The notes: a model not told the origin generated them from the sequence alone. A DNA stretch of 64,000 nucleotides from Holtiella tumoricola (GCF_027857615.1 NZ_JAQIFT010000014.1:1-64000), one strand, 5' to 3'. Shown: positions 17,126 to 26,551, counted from the stretch's first letter. Translations and numbers: made by a program.

Positions 17126-17978
17126 TACTTACCTCCTTTATATGCAGTTTAAGGAGTGTATAGAGTTCTTCCCTCATGTTCTTTCTTTCTACAATGCAGT
17201 CAATCATCCCGTGTTCAAGCAAGAATTCTGCTCTTTGAAACCCTTGTGGGAGTTTCTGTTTAATCGTTTGCTCAATAACACGTGGACCTGCAAATCCAAC
17301 TAGTGCATTCGGTTCTGAAATAATAATATCACCTAGCATAGCAAAACTTGCTGTAACGCCACCTGTTGTTGGATTAGTTAATACGCTAATAAAAAGAAGA
17401 CCTGTATCATCGTGTCTAGAAAGTGCCGCACTGGTTTTTGCCATTTGCATTAAAGAAAAAATTCCTTCTTGCATTCTTGCTCCACCAGAAGCTGAAAAAA
17501 TAATAATAGGTAATTTATGATCCGTTGCGTATTCAATAGCACGTGTAATCTTCTCACCTACTACAGACCCCATACTTCCCATAATAAATCTAGGATCCAT
17601 AACTGCTATAACTGTTTCAATTCCCTTAATCATGCCTTTTCCTGTTATAACAGCTTCTTTTTGTTCTACTTTTTTCATAGTAGTTTTAATCTTATCTTCA
17701 TAACCTTCAAAGTCCATTGGATTTGCACTGGTCATATCTTTATCAAATTCTTCAAAGGTTTCTAAATCTATTAATTTACTAATTCTTCCATTTGGTGAAA
17801 TAGGTAAATGATTACTACAACTTGGACACACTCCAATATTTGATATAAGATCAATTACATAGATATTTTTCTTACATTGAGGACACTTAGTATACATTCC
17901 TTTAGGGACCTCTGGCTTAGCTTGAGTAGTCTTCGTCCTAGCATACTTTTTCTGCCTACCAATAAGTGCACTTAACAT
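17112..17978 (-). CDS. accD: acetyl-CoA carboxylase carboxyltransferase, beta subunit
   Basis: Partner of AccA. Protein of 288 residues with an N-terminal four-cysteine zinc finger (CPQC near 34-37, CPSC near 53-56). The crotonase-like core follows: SASGGARMQEGIFSLMQMAKTSAAL near 165-189 and TNPTTGGVTASFAMLGDI near 203-220. It starts four bases after accC and is preceded by GGAGAGGAG. Confidence 0.97.
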   Translation of the reverse strand: MLSALIGRQKKYARTKTTQAKPEVPKGMYTKCPQCKKNIYVIDLISNIGVCPSCSNHLPISPNGRISKLIDLETFEEFDKDMTSANPMDFEGYEDKIKTTMKKVEQKEAVITGKGMIKGIETVIAVMDPRFIMGSMGSVVGEKITRAIEYATDHKLPIIIFSASGGARMQEGIFSLMQMAKTSAALSRHDDTGLLFISVLTNPTTGGVTASFAMLGDIIISEPNALVGFAGPRVIEQTIKQKLPQGFQRAEFLLEHGMIDCIVERKNMREELYTLLKLHIKEVSNGGY

Positions 17979-17982
17979 ACTA

Positions 17983-19341
17983 CTACTCCTCTCCTAAAAT
18001 AACCTCTAAATTCTTTTCAATAAAAGATGTATCAAAATGCCCTTTATCAAATTCTTTTGTATGGATTAAATCATATTGAAACTCTATATTTGTATCTATA
18101 CCTTCCACTACAATTTCAGCTAATGCACGTCTCATAATACTTAGTGCTTCTTCACGATTATCACCATATGCAATAATTTTTGCCAACATGGAATCATATG
18201 TTGGTGGCACATTGTATCCTGGATAAATAGCTGTATCTACACGTACACCTCTTCCACCAGGCAAATGAAGTTCGGTAATTTTACCTGCACAAGGTCTAAA
18301 GTTCATAGCTGGATTTTCTGCATTAATACGGCATTCAATTGCATGCCCTTTAATTTGAATATCCTCACTTGTAAAACTTAACTTTTTCCCTGATGCAATA
18401 CGTAGTTGTTCTTTAATTAGGTCAATACCTGTAATCATTTCTGTTACAGGGTGTTCTACTTGTATTCTTGTATTCATTTCGATAAAATAGAAATTCTTAT
18501 CTTTATCTAAGATAAACTCTATTGTTCCTGCATTTTCATACTCTGCAGCTTTAGCTGCCTTAATAGCTGCTTTTCCCATTTCTTCTCTAAGTTCTTCTGA
18601 AATACATGGTGAAGGTGCCTCTTCTATTACTTTTTGATGACGTCTTTGCATAGAACAGTCTCTCTCTCCTAGATGTACTACATTTCCATATGCATCACCT
18701 AGTATTTGAAACTCAATATGTCGTGGTTCTACAATATACTTTTCTAAGTACATGCTGCCATCACCAAAAGCAGATAAAGCCTCATTACTTGCTGTATTAA
18801 ATGCCTTTTCTAATTCTTCTTCTTGCCATACAATACGCATACCTCGGCCACCACCGCCAGCCACTGCCTTCAGAATAACTGGATAGCCAACTTCTCTTGC
18901 TAAGCCTTTAGCCTCTGATACTTTTTCTATGATTCCATCTGACCCTGGTACTACTGGCACCTCGGCTTCTATCATCATCTGACGTGCCCTTGCCTTATCT
19001 CCCATAGCTTCAATCATTTCTGGTGAAGGTCCGATAAATTTAATATTGCACTCGCGGCATATACGTGCAAACTTTGCATTTTCTGATAAGAATCCAAATC
19101 CAGGGTGTATTGCATCTGCACCTGTTAAAACTGCCGCTGTTATGATACTTTCTATATTCAAATAACTATCTTTAGGCTGTGCTTTACCGATACATACAGC
19201 CTCATCTGCTAATTTGACATGGAGCGCATCTTTATCTGCTATTGAATAAACAGCAACTGTTTCAATACCCATTTCTCTACATGCGCGCATAATACGTACT
19301 GCAATTTCTCCTCTATTGGCAACCAATACTTTATTGATCAT
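17983..19341 (-). CDS. accC: acetyl-CoA carboxylase, biotin carboxylase subunit
   Basis: ATP-dependent carboxylation of biotin on AccB. Protein of 452 residues. It opens MINKVLVANRGEIAVRIMRAC. The ATP-grasp glycine loop GGGGRGMRIV is near 163-172, and EMNTRIQVEHPVTEM near 285-300 carries metal- and bicarbonate-site residues. The open frame continues to 19368, but ATG at 19341 is the family start and has AGGAGGTGAG just upstream, 13 bases after the fabZ stop. Confidence 0.97.
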   Translation of the reverse strand: MINKVLVANRGEIAVRIMRACREMGIETVAVYSIADKDALHVKLADEAVCIGKAQPKDSYLNIESIITAAVLTGADAIHPGFGFLSENAKFARICRECNIKFIGPSPEMIEAMGDKARARQMMIEAEVPVVPGSDGIIEKVSEAKGLAREVGYPVILKAVAGGGGRGMRIVWQEEELEKAFNTASNEALSAFGDGSMYLEKYIVEPRHIEFQILGDAYGNVVHLGERDCSMQRRHQKVIEEAPSPCISEELREEMGKAAIKAAKAAEYENAGTIEFILDKDKNFYFIEMNTRIQVEHPVTEMITGIDLIKEQLRIASGKKLSFTSEDIQIKGHAIECRINAENPAMNFRPCAGKITELHLPGGRGVRVDTAIYPGYNVPPTYDSMLAKIIAYGDNREEALSIMRRALAEIVVEGIDTNIEFQYDLIHTKEFDKGHFDTSFIEKNLEVILGEE

Positions 19342-19354
19342 TCCCTCACCTCCT

Positions 19355-19777
19355 TTAGCCAATGGCAAATGTAAGTTCAGCTTTCGCTACTACCTTACCT
19401 TCTACTGTAGCAACAGCCTCTCCTATTCCAATCGGTCCTCTTTGTTTTACAAGTTTACACTCTAACTTCAAAGTATCTCCTGGTACAACCTTTTCTTTAA
19501 ATCTTGCTTCCTTAATACCACCAAAGAAAGCTACCTTCCCTTTAAACTCCTCTTGTGAAAGAATAGCTATAGCTCCTACTTGTGCTAATGCTTCTATAAT
19601 AAGTACACCTGGCATAACAGGAAGCCCTGGAAAATGTCCTTGGAAAAATGGTTCATTCATTGTAACATTTTTATACCCTACAGCACCTTTTCCATCTTCA
19701 TCAATCTCAGCCTTATCTACTAATAAGAAAGGATAACGATGAGGAATAATCTCCATAATCTCTTGTGTTGTTAGCAT
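19355..19777 (-). CDS. fabZ: 3-hydroxyacyl-ACP dehydratase FabZ
   Basis: Removes water from 3-hydroxyacyl-ACP in the elongation cycle. Protein of 140 residues with the hot-dog fold signatures HRYPFLLVD (12-20) and the catalytic GHFPGLPVMPGVLIIEALAQ (about 47-66), with His at 48 and Glu at about 62. It lies between accB and accC, as in the streptococcal cluster. No fabA or fabM isomerase is in this operon, so where double bonds are introduced is not answered here. Confidence 0.97.
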   Translation of the reverse strand: MLTTQEIMEIIPHRYPFLLVDKAEIDEDGKGAVGYKNVTMNEPFFQGHFPGLPVMPGVLIIEALAQVGAIAILSQEEFKGKVAFFGGIKEARFKEKVVPGDTLKLECKLVKQRGPIGIGEAVATVEGKVVAKAELTFAIG

Positions 19778-19788
19778 GTTATCTCTCC

Positions 19789-20229
19789 TTATCTAATACG
19801 AAACATAGGTTGATCAAACTCTACCATATCTTCGTTTTCTACTAAAATTTCTATAATTTCACCATCTTGGTCAGCTTCTACTTCATTCATTAATTTCATA
19901 GCTTCGATGATACAAATAACATCACCTTTTTTAACCTTTGTTCCGATTTGAACAAACTCTGGCTGATCTGGTGCACTTGCTCTATAGAAAGTACCTACCA
20001 TTGGTGATTTAATAAGGTGTCCTTCTACTTTGACCTCACCTTGTGGCTGTTCTGTAATATTAATTTGTGCGGTTGCTACTTGTGGTGCTTGGATCATCGG
20101 TGCTGAAGCTACTTGTATAGATGTAGAACGTTCAAGTTCTAATTCAAACTCTTGACTCTTTAGTTTAATACGAGTTAAATCACTATCTTTAAATTCGTTC
20201 ATCAGTTCTTTTACAAGTTCAATATTCAT
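19789..20229 (-). CDS. accB: biotin carboxyl carrier protein of acetyl-CoA carboxylase
   Basis: Carries biotin between AccC and AccA/AccD. An N-terminal helical segment and a Pro/Ala/Gln-rich linker lead to a biotinyl domain, with the target lysine in EAMKLMNEV (near residue 112 of 146). ATG at 20229 overlaps the fabF stop as TAATG and has GGAAGGGAG upstream. The longer frame from 20247 lacks a site. It is translationally coupled to fabF. Confidence 0.96.
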   Translation of the reverse strand: MNIELVKELMNEFKDSDLTRIKLKSQEFELELERSTSIQVASAPMIQAPQVATAQINITEQPQGEVKVEGHLIKSPMVGTFYRASAPDQPEFVQIGTKVKKGDVICIIEAMKLMNEVEADQDGEIIEILVENEDMVEFDQPMFRIR

Positions 20230-21473
20230 TACGCTTCTCCCTTCCACTTTTTAAGTAAAACAGTACCATTGTGCCCACCAAATCCTAATGAATTGCTTAA
20301 TGCATATTCAATATCTGCTTTTCTTCCTACATTTGGTACATAGTCCAAATTACACTCATCATCTGGTACTTGATATCCAATAGTTGCTGGAATAAATCCT
20401 TCTTCTAATGCTTTTGCAGTTGCAATAACTTCAATAGCTCCTGCTGCACCAAGTAAATGTCCTGTCATAGACTTAGTTGAGCTTACTGCTACCTTTGTAT
20501 CTTCTCCAAACACTTTTTTAATAGCAAGTGTTTCAAATTTATCGTTATATTCTGTACTTGTTCCATGTGCATTAATGTACCCTACTTGACTTGGTACAAT
20601 GCCAGCTTCATTAATAGCCTCTTCCATAGCTCTTGCTGCGCCTTCTCCTTGTGGATCTGGAGATGTAATGTGATATGCATCACCTGTTGCACCATATCCC
20701 ACAATCTCAGCAAGAATTTTAGCACCTCTTTTTGTAGCATGTTCTAATGTTTCCATTACAACAATCCCTGCACCTTCTCCCATAACAAATCCATTTCTTT
20801 CTTTATCAAATGGAATAGATGCACGTTTTGGATCTTCTGACTTAGATAGTGCTGTGAGTGATTGGAATGATGCAATTCCCATAGGCGTAATAGATGCTTC
20901 TGCTCCTCCAGCAAGGATTACATCATTTGTTCCTCTTTGAAGTGCTCTAAATGCTTCACCAATAGAATGTGTACCTGATGCACACGCTGTTACCATACTT
21001 GTGCAAATTCCCTTTGCTCCTGTATAGATTGCAACATTTCCTGCACCCATATTTGAAATAACCATTGGAATAAAGAGAGGTGATACACGTTTTGGACCTC
21101 TTTCAAAAAGTGTTTTCATACCTGTTTCGATAGTTCCTAATCCACCAATACCTGATCCTACAATAACACCTACTTTAGTTGGGTCCTCTTGCGCCATATC
21201 AATAGCAGCATTTTCTAATGCTTCTTTAGCTGCATAAATGGCATATTGTGAGAAAAGATCTAGTCTTCTTACTTCTCTTTTATCAATATATTTACTTGCA
21301 TCAAAGTCTTTTACCTCTGCTGCTAATGTAACGTCATACCCTTCAACTAAGTCAAATTTAGTGATACGATCAATACCACATACACCTTCTTTGAGGTTAT
21401 TCCAAAATGCTTCTCCTGTATTTCCAAGTGGTGATACCACTCCAACTCCTGTAATAACAACTCTATTTTGCAT
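20229..21473 (-). CDS. fabF: beta-ketoacyl-ACP synthase II
   Basis: Condenses malonyl-ACP with acyl-ACP. Protein of 414 residues. The Cys-His-His triad is visible in TACASGTHS (near 163), NAHGTSTEYND (near 304) and SMTGHLLGAAGA (near 340). It lies between fabG and accB. No fabB paralogue is in the operon. Confidence 0.97.
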   Translation of the reverse strand: MQNRVVITGVGVVSPLGNTGEAFWNNLKEGVCGIDRITKFDLVEGYDVTLAAEVKDFDASKYIDKREVRRLDLFSQYAIYAAKEALENAAIDMAQEDPTKVGVIVGSGIGGLGTIETGMKTLFERGPKRVSPLFIPMVISNMGAGNVAIYTGAKGICTSMVTACASGTHSIGEAFRALQRGTNDVILAGGAEASITPMGIASFQSLTALSKSEDPKRASIPFDKERNGFVMGEGAGIVVMETLEHATKRGAKILAEIVGYGATGDAYHITSPDPQGEGAARAMEEAINEAGIVPSQVGYINAHGTSTEYNDKFETLAIKKVFGEDTKVAVSSTKSMTGHLLGAAGAIEVIATAKALEEGFIPATIGYQVPDDECNLDYVPNVGRKADIEYALSNSLGFGGHNGTVLLKKWKGEA

Positions 21474-21494
21474 AGTCTGCCTCCTTAATCAACA

Positions 21495-22238
21495 TTACAT
21501 TGCCATGCCGCCATCAACTTTGATGACTTCACCTGTTACATAACTAGATAAATCACTTGCTAAAAATAATGCTACATTTGCTATTTCTTGAACGTTTCCA
21601 AATCTATTAAGTGGAATACCTTTAAGGGTATTTTCCTTAATTGTCTCTGGCAATTTATCTGTCATATTAGATACAATAAATCCTGGGGCAATTGCATTAA
21701 TACGCAAATTTTTAGATGCAAATTCTCTTGCTGCTGACTTTGTCATACCTATTACACCTGCTTTTGAAGCAGAATAATTACATTGTCCAATGTTTCCATG
21801 TAGACCAACTACAGAAGACATATTAATAATGCTTCCACCTTTTTTCATCATGAAACGTGTAGCATGCTTCATACAGTTAAATACACCTTTTAAGTTAATG
21901 TTAATAACACTATCAAATTCTTCTTCTGTCATTCTAAGAAGAAGCATATCTCTTGTAATACCAGCATTATTAACTAAAATATCTATTGTACCAAAAGTAT
22001 CTACTGTCACCTTCATAAGTTGTTTAGCTTGTTCAAAATCAGATACATCTGCCATAACTGCTATAGCTTCACCACCCGCCTCGATGATTTCAGCTACTAT
22101 TTTTTCTGCTTCTCCTTTTGATCTCTCAAATGGATAATTAATAACTACCTTAGCACCATTATGTGAGAACGTACGAGCAACTTCTTTTCCAATTCCGTTG
22201 CTACTGCCTGTAATTACTGCTACTTTATCTTTTAACAT
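21495..22238 (-). CDS. fabG: 3-oxoacyl-ACP reductase FabG
   Basis: NADPH-dependent reduction of 3-oxoacyl-ACP. Short-chain dehydrogenase of 247 residues with the nucleotide motif TGSSNGIGKEVA (11-22), NNAG near 90, catalytic Ser in NMSSVVG near 140, and YSASKAGV near 154-161 giving Tyr and Lys. It ends MDGGMAM-like, as the family does. Its start touches the fabD stop at 22238. Confidence 0.97.
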   Translation of the reverse strand: MLKDKVAVITGSSNGIGKEVARTFSHNGAKVVINYPFERSKGEAEKIVAEIIEAGGEAIAVMADVSDFEQAKQLMKVTVDTFGTIDILVNNAGITRDMLLLRMTEEEFDSVININLKGVFNCMKHATRFMMKKGGSIINMSSVVGLHGNIGQCNYSASKAGVIGMTKSAAREFASKNLRINAIAPGFIVSNMTDKLPETIKENTLKGIPLNRFGNVQEIANVALFLASDLSSYVTGEVIKVDGGMAM

Positions 22239-23176
22239 TATTGTTCTCCTCCTAAAATGTTCATTACATTTGTGAGTGATGCCATATCTTCTATATTAAG
22301 AACTTGAACATCTGATGAGATTTTTCCTACAAAATTACAAAGTGTCTTTTTAACACCTATTTCAATAAAAGTATCAAAACCATCATCTATAAGTTTTTCT
22401 ATACTTTCTCTGAATCTAACTCCTCTTACAATTTGAAGTGGAATATTTTTCATAGCTTCATCTTTATTCATATAACCTGCTGTTACATTACTTACAATAG
22501 GTGTTGTTACTTCATTAAATATATGATTTGGAAGCTCTTCTTCTAAATGCCTTGCTGCATCGTCCATAAGTGGACTATGGAATGCACCACTAACATTTAG
22601 AGGCATAACGCGTCTTGCTCCCTTTTCTTTTAATAGAGGTGTTGCTTTTTCAATTGCTATTTTTTCGCCTGATATAACAACTTGCCCTGGACAGTTATCA
22701 TTTGCGACTACGAGTTCCAATCCTTCTTCTCGAATTAGTTGACATATCTCTTCTATTAATTCAATCTGAAGTCCAATAACAGCAGCCATACCTCCATCTT
22801 TCTCTTGTGCACATTGATCCATATACTGTGCACGTTTATCTACAATCTTTAAAGCTTCTTCAAAACTTAAAATGCCACTTGCCACAAGTGCACTGTATTC
22901 ACCTAAACTAAATCCTAGTACCGCTTCAGGTACAATTCCTTGTGACACAGCAGCATTAAAGGCAGCAATACTTGTAGTAAAAAGTGCAGCTTGCGTATAA
23001 CGTGTTTGATTAATAAGTCCATTTTTATCTTCAAAACATACTTCTTGAACATCCCAATCTAATATGTTTGAAGCATCATTGAAAGCCCTTTTGCTTTCTG
23101 TATAATTATCATATAAGTTCTTACCCATTCCTGGATATTGGACACCTTGCCCAGAAAATAAAAATGCAATTTTCAC
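22238..23176 (-). CDS. fabD: malonyl-CoA:ACP transacylase
   Basis: Loads malonyl groups onto ACP. Protein of 312 residues from the GTG at 23176, opening with the family pattern KIAFLFSGQG. The nucleophile serine is in GFSLGEYSALVASG near 90-103 (most homologues have GHSLGE), and the catalytic His is in GAFHSPLM near 200. The open frame runs to 23236, but those extra codons contain FabT-like operator repeats, so they are not credited as coding. GGGTGG precedes the chosen GTG. Confidence 0.95.
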   Translation of the reverse strand: MKIAFLFSGQGVQYPGMGKNLYDNYTESKRAFNDASNILDWDVQEVCFEDKNGLINQTRYTQAALFTTSIAAFNAAVSQGIVPEAVLGFSLGEYSALVASGILSFEEALKIVDKRAQYMDQCAQEKDGGMAAVIGLQIELIEEICQLIREEGLELVVANDNCPGQVVISGEKIAIEKATPLLKEKGARRVMPLNVSGAFHSPLMDDAARHLEEELPNHIFNEVTTPIVSNVTAGYMNKDEAMKNIPLQIVRGVRFRESIEKLIDDGFDTFIEIGVKKTLCNFVGKISSDVQVLNIEDMASLTNVMNILGGEQ

Positions 23177-23196
23177 CTTTACCACCCTGCCTCTAG

Positions 23197-23237
23197 TTTG
23201 ATTTTCAAAGTTTGAAATACAAAGTTTGTTTTTCAAA
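23197..23237. promoter_or_regulatory. three tandem FabT-like boxes before fabD
   Basis: TTTGATTTTCAAA (23197-23209), TTTGAAATACAAA (23211-23223) and TTTGTTTTTCAAA (23225-23237) are spaced at 14 bases. They have the TTTGA-N3-TCAAA shape known for streptococcal FabT operators. They lie in the only larger gap within the operon, between fabK and fabD. Confidence 0.7.
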
Positions 23238-23253
23238 GTATTTTACATAAGTC

Positions 23254-24183
23254 TTATTCATTAATGTGTGAAAGTCTTCTGTTCTCTTTTGTCATGATTT
23301 CTTCAATTATTTCTTTTGCTGTCTGCTCTTCTTTTACCATACCAGCAATTTGTCCTGACATCACTGTGCCATTTACAACATCACCGTCAACAACTGCAAT
23401 TCTTAATCCACCTGCTCCTAGTGCCTCTAGTTCTTCTACACTTGCTCCTTCTTTTTCAAGACGTGTAAACTCTCTAGATAACTTATTTCTAAGTGCACGC
23501 ACTGGATGCCCTGTACTTCTTCCTGTAACAACAGTGTCAATATCACTTGCTTTAAGTACACGTTGCTTATAATTTTCATGTACCGTACATTCTTTAGCTA
23601 CTAAAAATCTTGTTCCAATTTGAACTGCTTCTGCACCTAACATCATAGTTGCTGCAAATCCTCTATGGTCCGCGATTCCACCTGCTGCAATGACAGGAAT
23701 ATTAACTGCATCTACAACTTGAGGTATAAGTACCATTGTTGTAAGTTCACCAATATGTCCTCCCGCTTCACACCCTTCCGCAATAACTGCATCAGCACCT
23801 TGTTTTTCCATTCTTCTTGCTAGTGCTACAGATGGGATAACAGGGATAACTTTAATGCCTGCTTCTTTCCACATATTCATGTATTTGCCTGGGTCGCCCG
23901 CACCTGTTGTAACAATGCTTGCACCTTCTTCAACTACAATCTTTGCAACTTCTTCTGCATATGGACTAAGCAGCATAATGTTAACACCGAATGGTTTATC
24001 TGTAATCTTTTTCAATGCTCTAATTTCATTTCTAAGCCATTCCCCTGGAGCATTACCAGCGGCAATAATTCCTAATCCCCCTGCCTCAGATACAGCGGCA
24101 GCAATAGCGTGGTCAGCGATCCACGCCATGGCCCCTTGGAAAATAGGATATTGAATATTTAACATTTCACATAGTCTGTTCAT
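23254..24183 (-). CDS. fabK: FMN-dependent enoyl-ACP reductase FabK
   Basis: Final reduction step of the elongation cycle, using a flavin enzyme of the nitronate monooxygenase-like TIM barrel family. Protein of 309 residues. Visible are LNIQYPIFQGAMAWIA (8-23), AEGCEAGGHIGE near 135-146, and the phosphate-binding stretch PVIAAGGIADHRG through AVQIGTRFL near 163-195. Its place between acpP and fabD is that of fabK in the FabT-controlled cluster of streptococci. No fabI or fabL is present, and FabK enzymes are known to resist triclosan. Confidence 0.94.
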   Translation of the reverse strand: MNRLCEMLNIQYPIFQGAMAWIADHAIAAAVSEAGGLGIIAAGNAPGEWLRNEIRALKKITDKPFGVNIMLLSPYAEEVAKIVVEEGASIVTTGAGDPGKYMNMWKEAGIKVIPVIPSVALARRMEKQGADAVIAEGCEAGGHIGELTTMVLIPQVVDAVNIPVIAAGGIADHRGFAATMMLGAEAVQIGTRFLVAKECTVHENYKQRVLKASDIDTVVTGRSTGHPVRALRNKLSREFTRLEKEGASVEELEALGAGGLRIAVVDGDVVNGTVMSGQIAGMVKEEQTAKEIIEEIMTKENRRLSHINE

Positions 24184-24228
24184 TGTTCAATCTCCTTATC
24201 TTGCCTAATTCTTGTAAAGCTCAATTAA

Positions 24229-24456
24229 TTATTGTCTTTCTGTGATGTATTGAACTGCATCACCAACTGTTTTAATACCTTCAACATCTTCATTTGAAAT
24301 AGAAACACCAAATTCATCTTCAAGAGCCATAACTACTTCAAATAAATCTAATGAATCCGCATCTAAATCTTCTTTGAAACGTGCTGTTTCAACAACTTCT
24401 GAAGCATCTACTCCTAATTTATCAGCTACGATTTCTTGTAATTTTTCTAAAATCAT
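24229..24456 (-). CDS. acpP: acyl carrier protein
   Basis: Carries growing acyl chains on phosphopantetheine. Protein of 75 residues. The attachment serine is in EDLDADSLDLFEVVMALE (Ser35). Acidic throughout, with the four-helix ACP pattern. It lies between fabH and fabK. Confidence 0.97.
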   Translation of the reverse strand: MILEKLQEIVADKLGVDASEVVETARFKEDLDADSLDLFEVVMALEDEFGVSISNEDVEGIKTVGDAVQYITERQ

Positions 24457-24529
24457 TTCTAATTCCTCCTAGAATTTAAATATAATTAATAAATTTATTT
24501 ATCCTTAAAGGCCTAAAGCCTGTACGGAA

Positions 24530-25495
24530 CTATTCCCATATAAGGAGCACACTGCCCCATGTTACGCCACCACCAAAACCACATAAAATAACAGGATCTC
24601 CTGAAGCTAATTGCTCTTGTAAATCATAAAGTGCCATTGGAACACTAGCTGATGATGTATTGCCATAATGCTGTAGATTCTTCACGAACTTCTCACTATC
24701 AACTTCTAGCTTCTTAGCTACACTATCCATTATTCTTGAGTTTGCTTGATGTAAAACAAAATACTTAATATCATCTATGTTATACTCTGTACCTTCTAAT
24801 ACCTTTTGAATACTCGTAGGTACTACTGTTGTTGCAAACTTATAGACAGCTCGACCATCCATAAACATATATGGACTAATACGCTCACTTTGTACACAAC
24901 AGTTATTTAGAGGTATGCTTGGTAAAGTTAGACATTCACTAAGCTCACCATTACTCTGAGTATAGATGTTAATTATGTTATTTTTATGATGTTTTTTAAA
25001 AATTGCTGCACCCGCTCCATCACCAAAAAGTACACAAGTACTTCGATCTTCCCAATCTACTGTTTTACTCAGTACTTCGGCTCCTATAACAAGTGCATAT
25101 TCACATGAACCTACTCTAATAGCATCTGTAGCAAGCTTAGTCCCATAGACAAACCCACTACATGCTGCTGCAACATCAAATGCCGTAGCATTGACTGCAC
25201 CTATAGCAGCCTGTACCCTACATGCCGTACTTGGCATAATATAGTCTCCAGTTATAGTTGCTACTATAATCATACCTATTTGTCTAGGGTCAACGCCTCC
25301 ATTTTTAATAGCTTCTTGTGCTGCAGCAATTGCTAAATCTGTAGTAGTCTCTCCCTCTGAAATATGTCTTTCTTCTATTCCTGTCCGAGATTTAATCCAC
25401 TCATCTGAAGTATCTACAATTTTTGAAAGGTCATCATTAGTCATATTACGTGCTGGTACTGCCTTTCCCATTGATAAAAGTTTTACACCGTACAC
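24530..25495 (-). CDS. fabH: beta-ketoacyl-ACP synthase III
   Basis: Starts fatty acid synthesis by condensing an acyl-CoA primer with malonyl-ACP. Protein of 321 residues. The catalytic Cys is in DVAAACSGFVYG (near 111), His in VLHQANSRIMD (near 249) and Asn in HYGNTSSASVP (near 279). It is the second gene of the operon, 16 bases after fabT. Confidence 0.97.
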   Translation of the reverse strand: MYGVKLLSMGKAVPARNMTNDDLSKIVDTSDEWIKSRTGIEERHISEGETTTDLAIAAAQEAIKNGGVDPRQIGMIIVATITGDYIMPSTACRVQAAIGAVNATAFDVAAACSGFVYGTKLATDAIRVGSCEYALVIGAEVLSKTVDWEDRSTCVLFGDGAGAAIFKKHHKNNIINIYTQSNGELSECLTLPSIPLNNCCVQSERISPYMFMDGRAVYKFATTVVPTSIQKVLEGTEYNIDDIKYFVLHQANSRIMDSVAKKLEVDSEKFVKNLQHYGNTSSASVPMALYDLQEQLASGDPVILCGFGGGVTWGSVLLIWE

Positions 25496-25511
25496 GTTGT
25501 ATCACTCCTTT

Positions 25512-25964
25512 CTATTTTTTTACAAGGTGATACTTTTCCTTAAAGAAATCTGATAATCTAGTAAGTGACTTAATGAGTACTTCATTATCTTCATTAGATA
25601 GACCTTCTATCATATGGTTAACCATAATTTGATGGAAAGCTTCATGTACTCTATGGGCCAATTTACCTTTATGGCTTAACTCAATTTCTACATATCTCCT
25701 GTCTTCCTCAGAACGTCTTCTTGTTACATATTCCTTTTTAACAAGTCTATTAATAGATGTTGTAAGTGTTCCTACTGTGATACCTAACTGGTCTGCAACA
25801 TCTGTCATTGTCCTAGAACCTAGACCAATAGCTTCTAGAACATGCATTTCTGTAATCGATAAATCTTTAAAAGGTGATTCTTGTAAAGCTGCTTTTTCAA
25901 TCGTTAAGATTTCATTAAAGAGCTGTACTAATAATTCATTCACTAACTTTGCAGTATTCTGCAA
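25512..25964 (-). CDS. fabT: FabT-type MarR family regulator of fatty acid synthesis
   Basis: MarR-family winged-helix protein of about 150 residues. Helix-turn-helix and wing: TMTDVADQLGITVGTLTTSINRLVKKEYVTRRRSEEDRRYVEIELS, near residues 50-97. It resembles FabT of lactic acid bacteria in its N-terminal half (SPFKDLSITEMHVLEAIG) and in its position as first gene of the fab operon. FabT binds with acyl-ACP as corepressor; that mechanism is carried over from streptococci. TTG at 25964 is preferred, because GGAGG (25973-25977) sits eight bases upstream. The frame opens at GTG 25979 without a site. Confidence 0.85.
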   Translation of the reverse strand: MQNTAKLVNELLVQLFNEILTIEKAALQESPFKDLSITEMHVLEAIGLGSRTMTDVADQLGITVGTLTTSINRLVKKEYVTRRRSEEDRRYVEIELSHKGKLAHRVHEAFHQIMVNHMIEGLSNEDNEVLIKSLTRLSDFFKEKYHLVKK

Positions 25965-26000
25965 ATCTCTCGCCTCCACTCATTATGTTTTATATTATAC

Positions 26001-26029
26001 TTTGTATTTCAAATTATTTTATATTCAAA
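26001..26029. promoter_or_regulatory. FabT-like boxes at the operon promoter
   Basis: TTTGTATTTCAAA (26001-26013) is a full TTTG-N5-CAAA box, and TTTTATATTCAAA (26017-26029) a partial one that abuts the -10 hexamer. They cover the start-site region, which suits autorepression. Confidence 0.65.
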
Positions 26030-26057
26030 GTATATAGTTTCCTTTTTTACTTGTCAA
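26029..26057 (-). promoter_or_regulatory. sigma-A promoter of the fab-acc operon
   Basis: TTGACA (26052-26057), exactly 17 bases, TATACT (26029-26034) on the minus strand, about 65 bases before the fabT start. Confidence 0.82.
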
Positions 26058-26120
26058 GTGTTCCTTCGTTTAAACATTCCCTATTCTTGGCAATACTTAT
26101 CTTTATAGGAGGTTTACCAT

Positions 26121-26471
26121 ATGCTAAAATCTATTACCCGTAACCCCTTCTTAGATTTAAGAAGGAAATTAACTCTACTTTATATTCTTAATGCATCTGA
26201 TATTGTATTTACTTTTGGTCTATTAAAAACAGGTATGTTTGAAGAAGTCAACTCACTTATGATTAATATTGTCGATAACCCTTGGTTAAGTATCATTACT
26301 AAGCTTATTGTGCCTGCTGCACTAATTATTTATATCTTATTAAAACTTGAAGAGTTGCCTGATAACAATCTTAAAATATGTAATTACTTCGTCAATACTG
26401 TTCTTATTGTTTATATCATCATAAATATCATGCATCTAAGTTATTTAGGTCTATTTCTGTTTACGCTCTAA
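26121..26471 (+). CDS. small membrane protein, DUF5658-like
   Basis: Protein of 116 residues with three or four hydrophobic segments (about 17-37, 50-75, 85-110) and a positively charged N-terminus. The opening LTLLYILNASDIVFTFGLL and the overall layout resemble DUF5658 proteins, which have no known function. AGGAGG lies ten bases before the ATG. It diverges from the fab operon and sits before the ABC-F gene, 80 bases away. Confidence 0.65.
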   Translation: MLKSITRNPFLDLRRKLTLLYILNASDIVFTFGLLKTGMFEEVNSLMINIVDNPWLSIITKLIVPAALIIYILLKLEELPDNNLKICNYFVNTVLIVYIIINIMHLSYLGLFLFTL

Positions 26472-26551
26472 CTCCCATTTAATTCATTTTACTTTTTGTG
26501 ACTTTTTTATTATCATATAGAAGTAAAACAACTAACCAAAGGAGACAATAT

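Noticed and set aside
19362..19736. Plus-strand frame of 124 codons opposite fabZ
   Set aside because: Antisense shadow of a conserved fab gene without its own signals.
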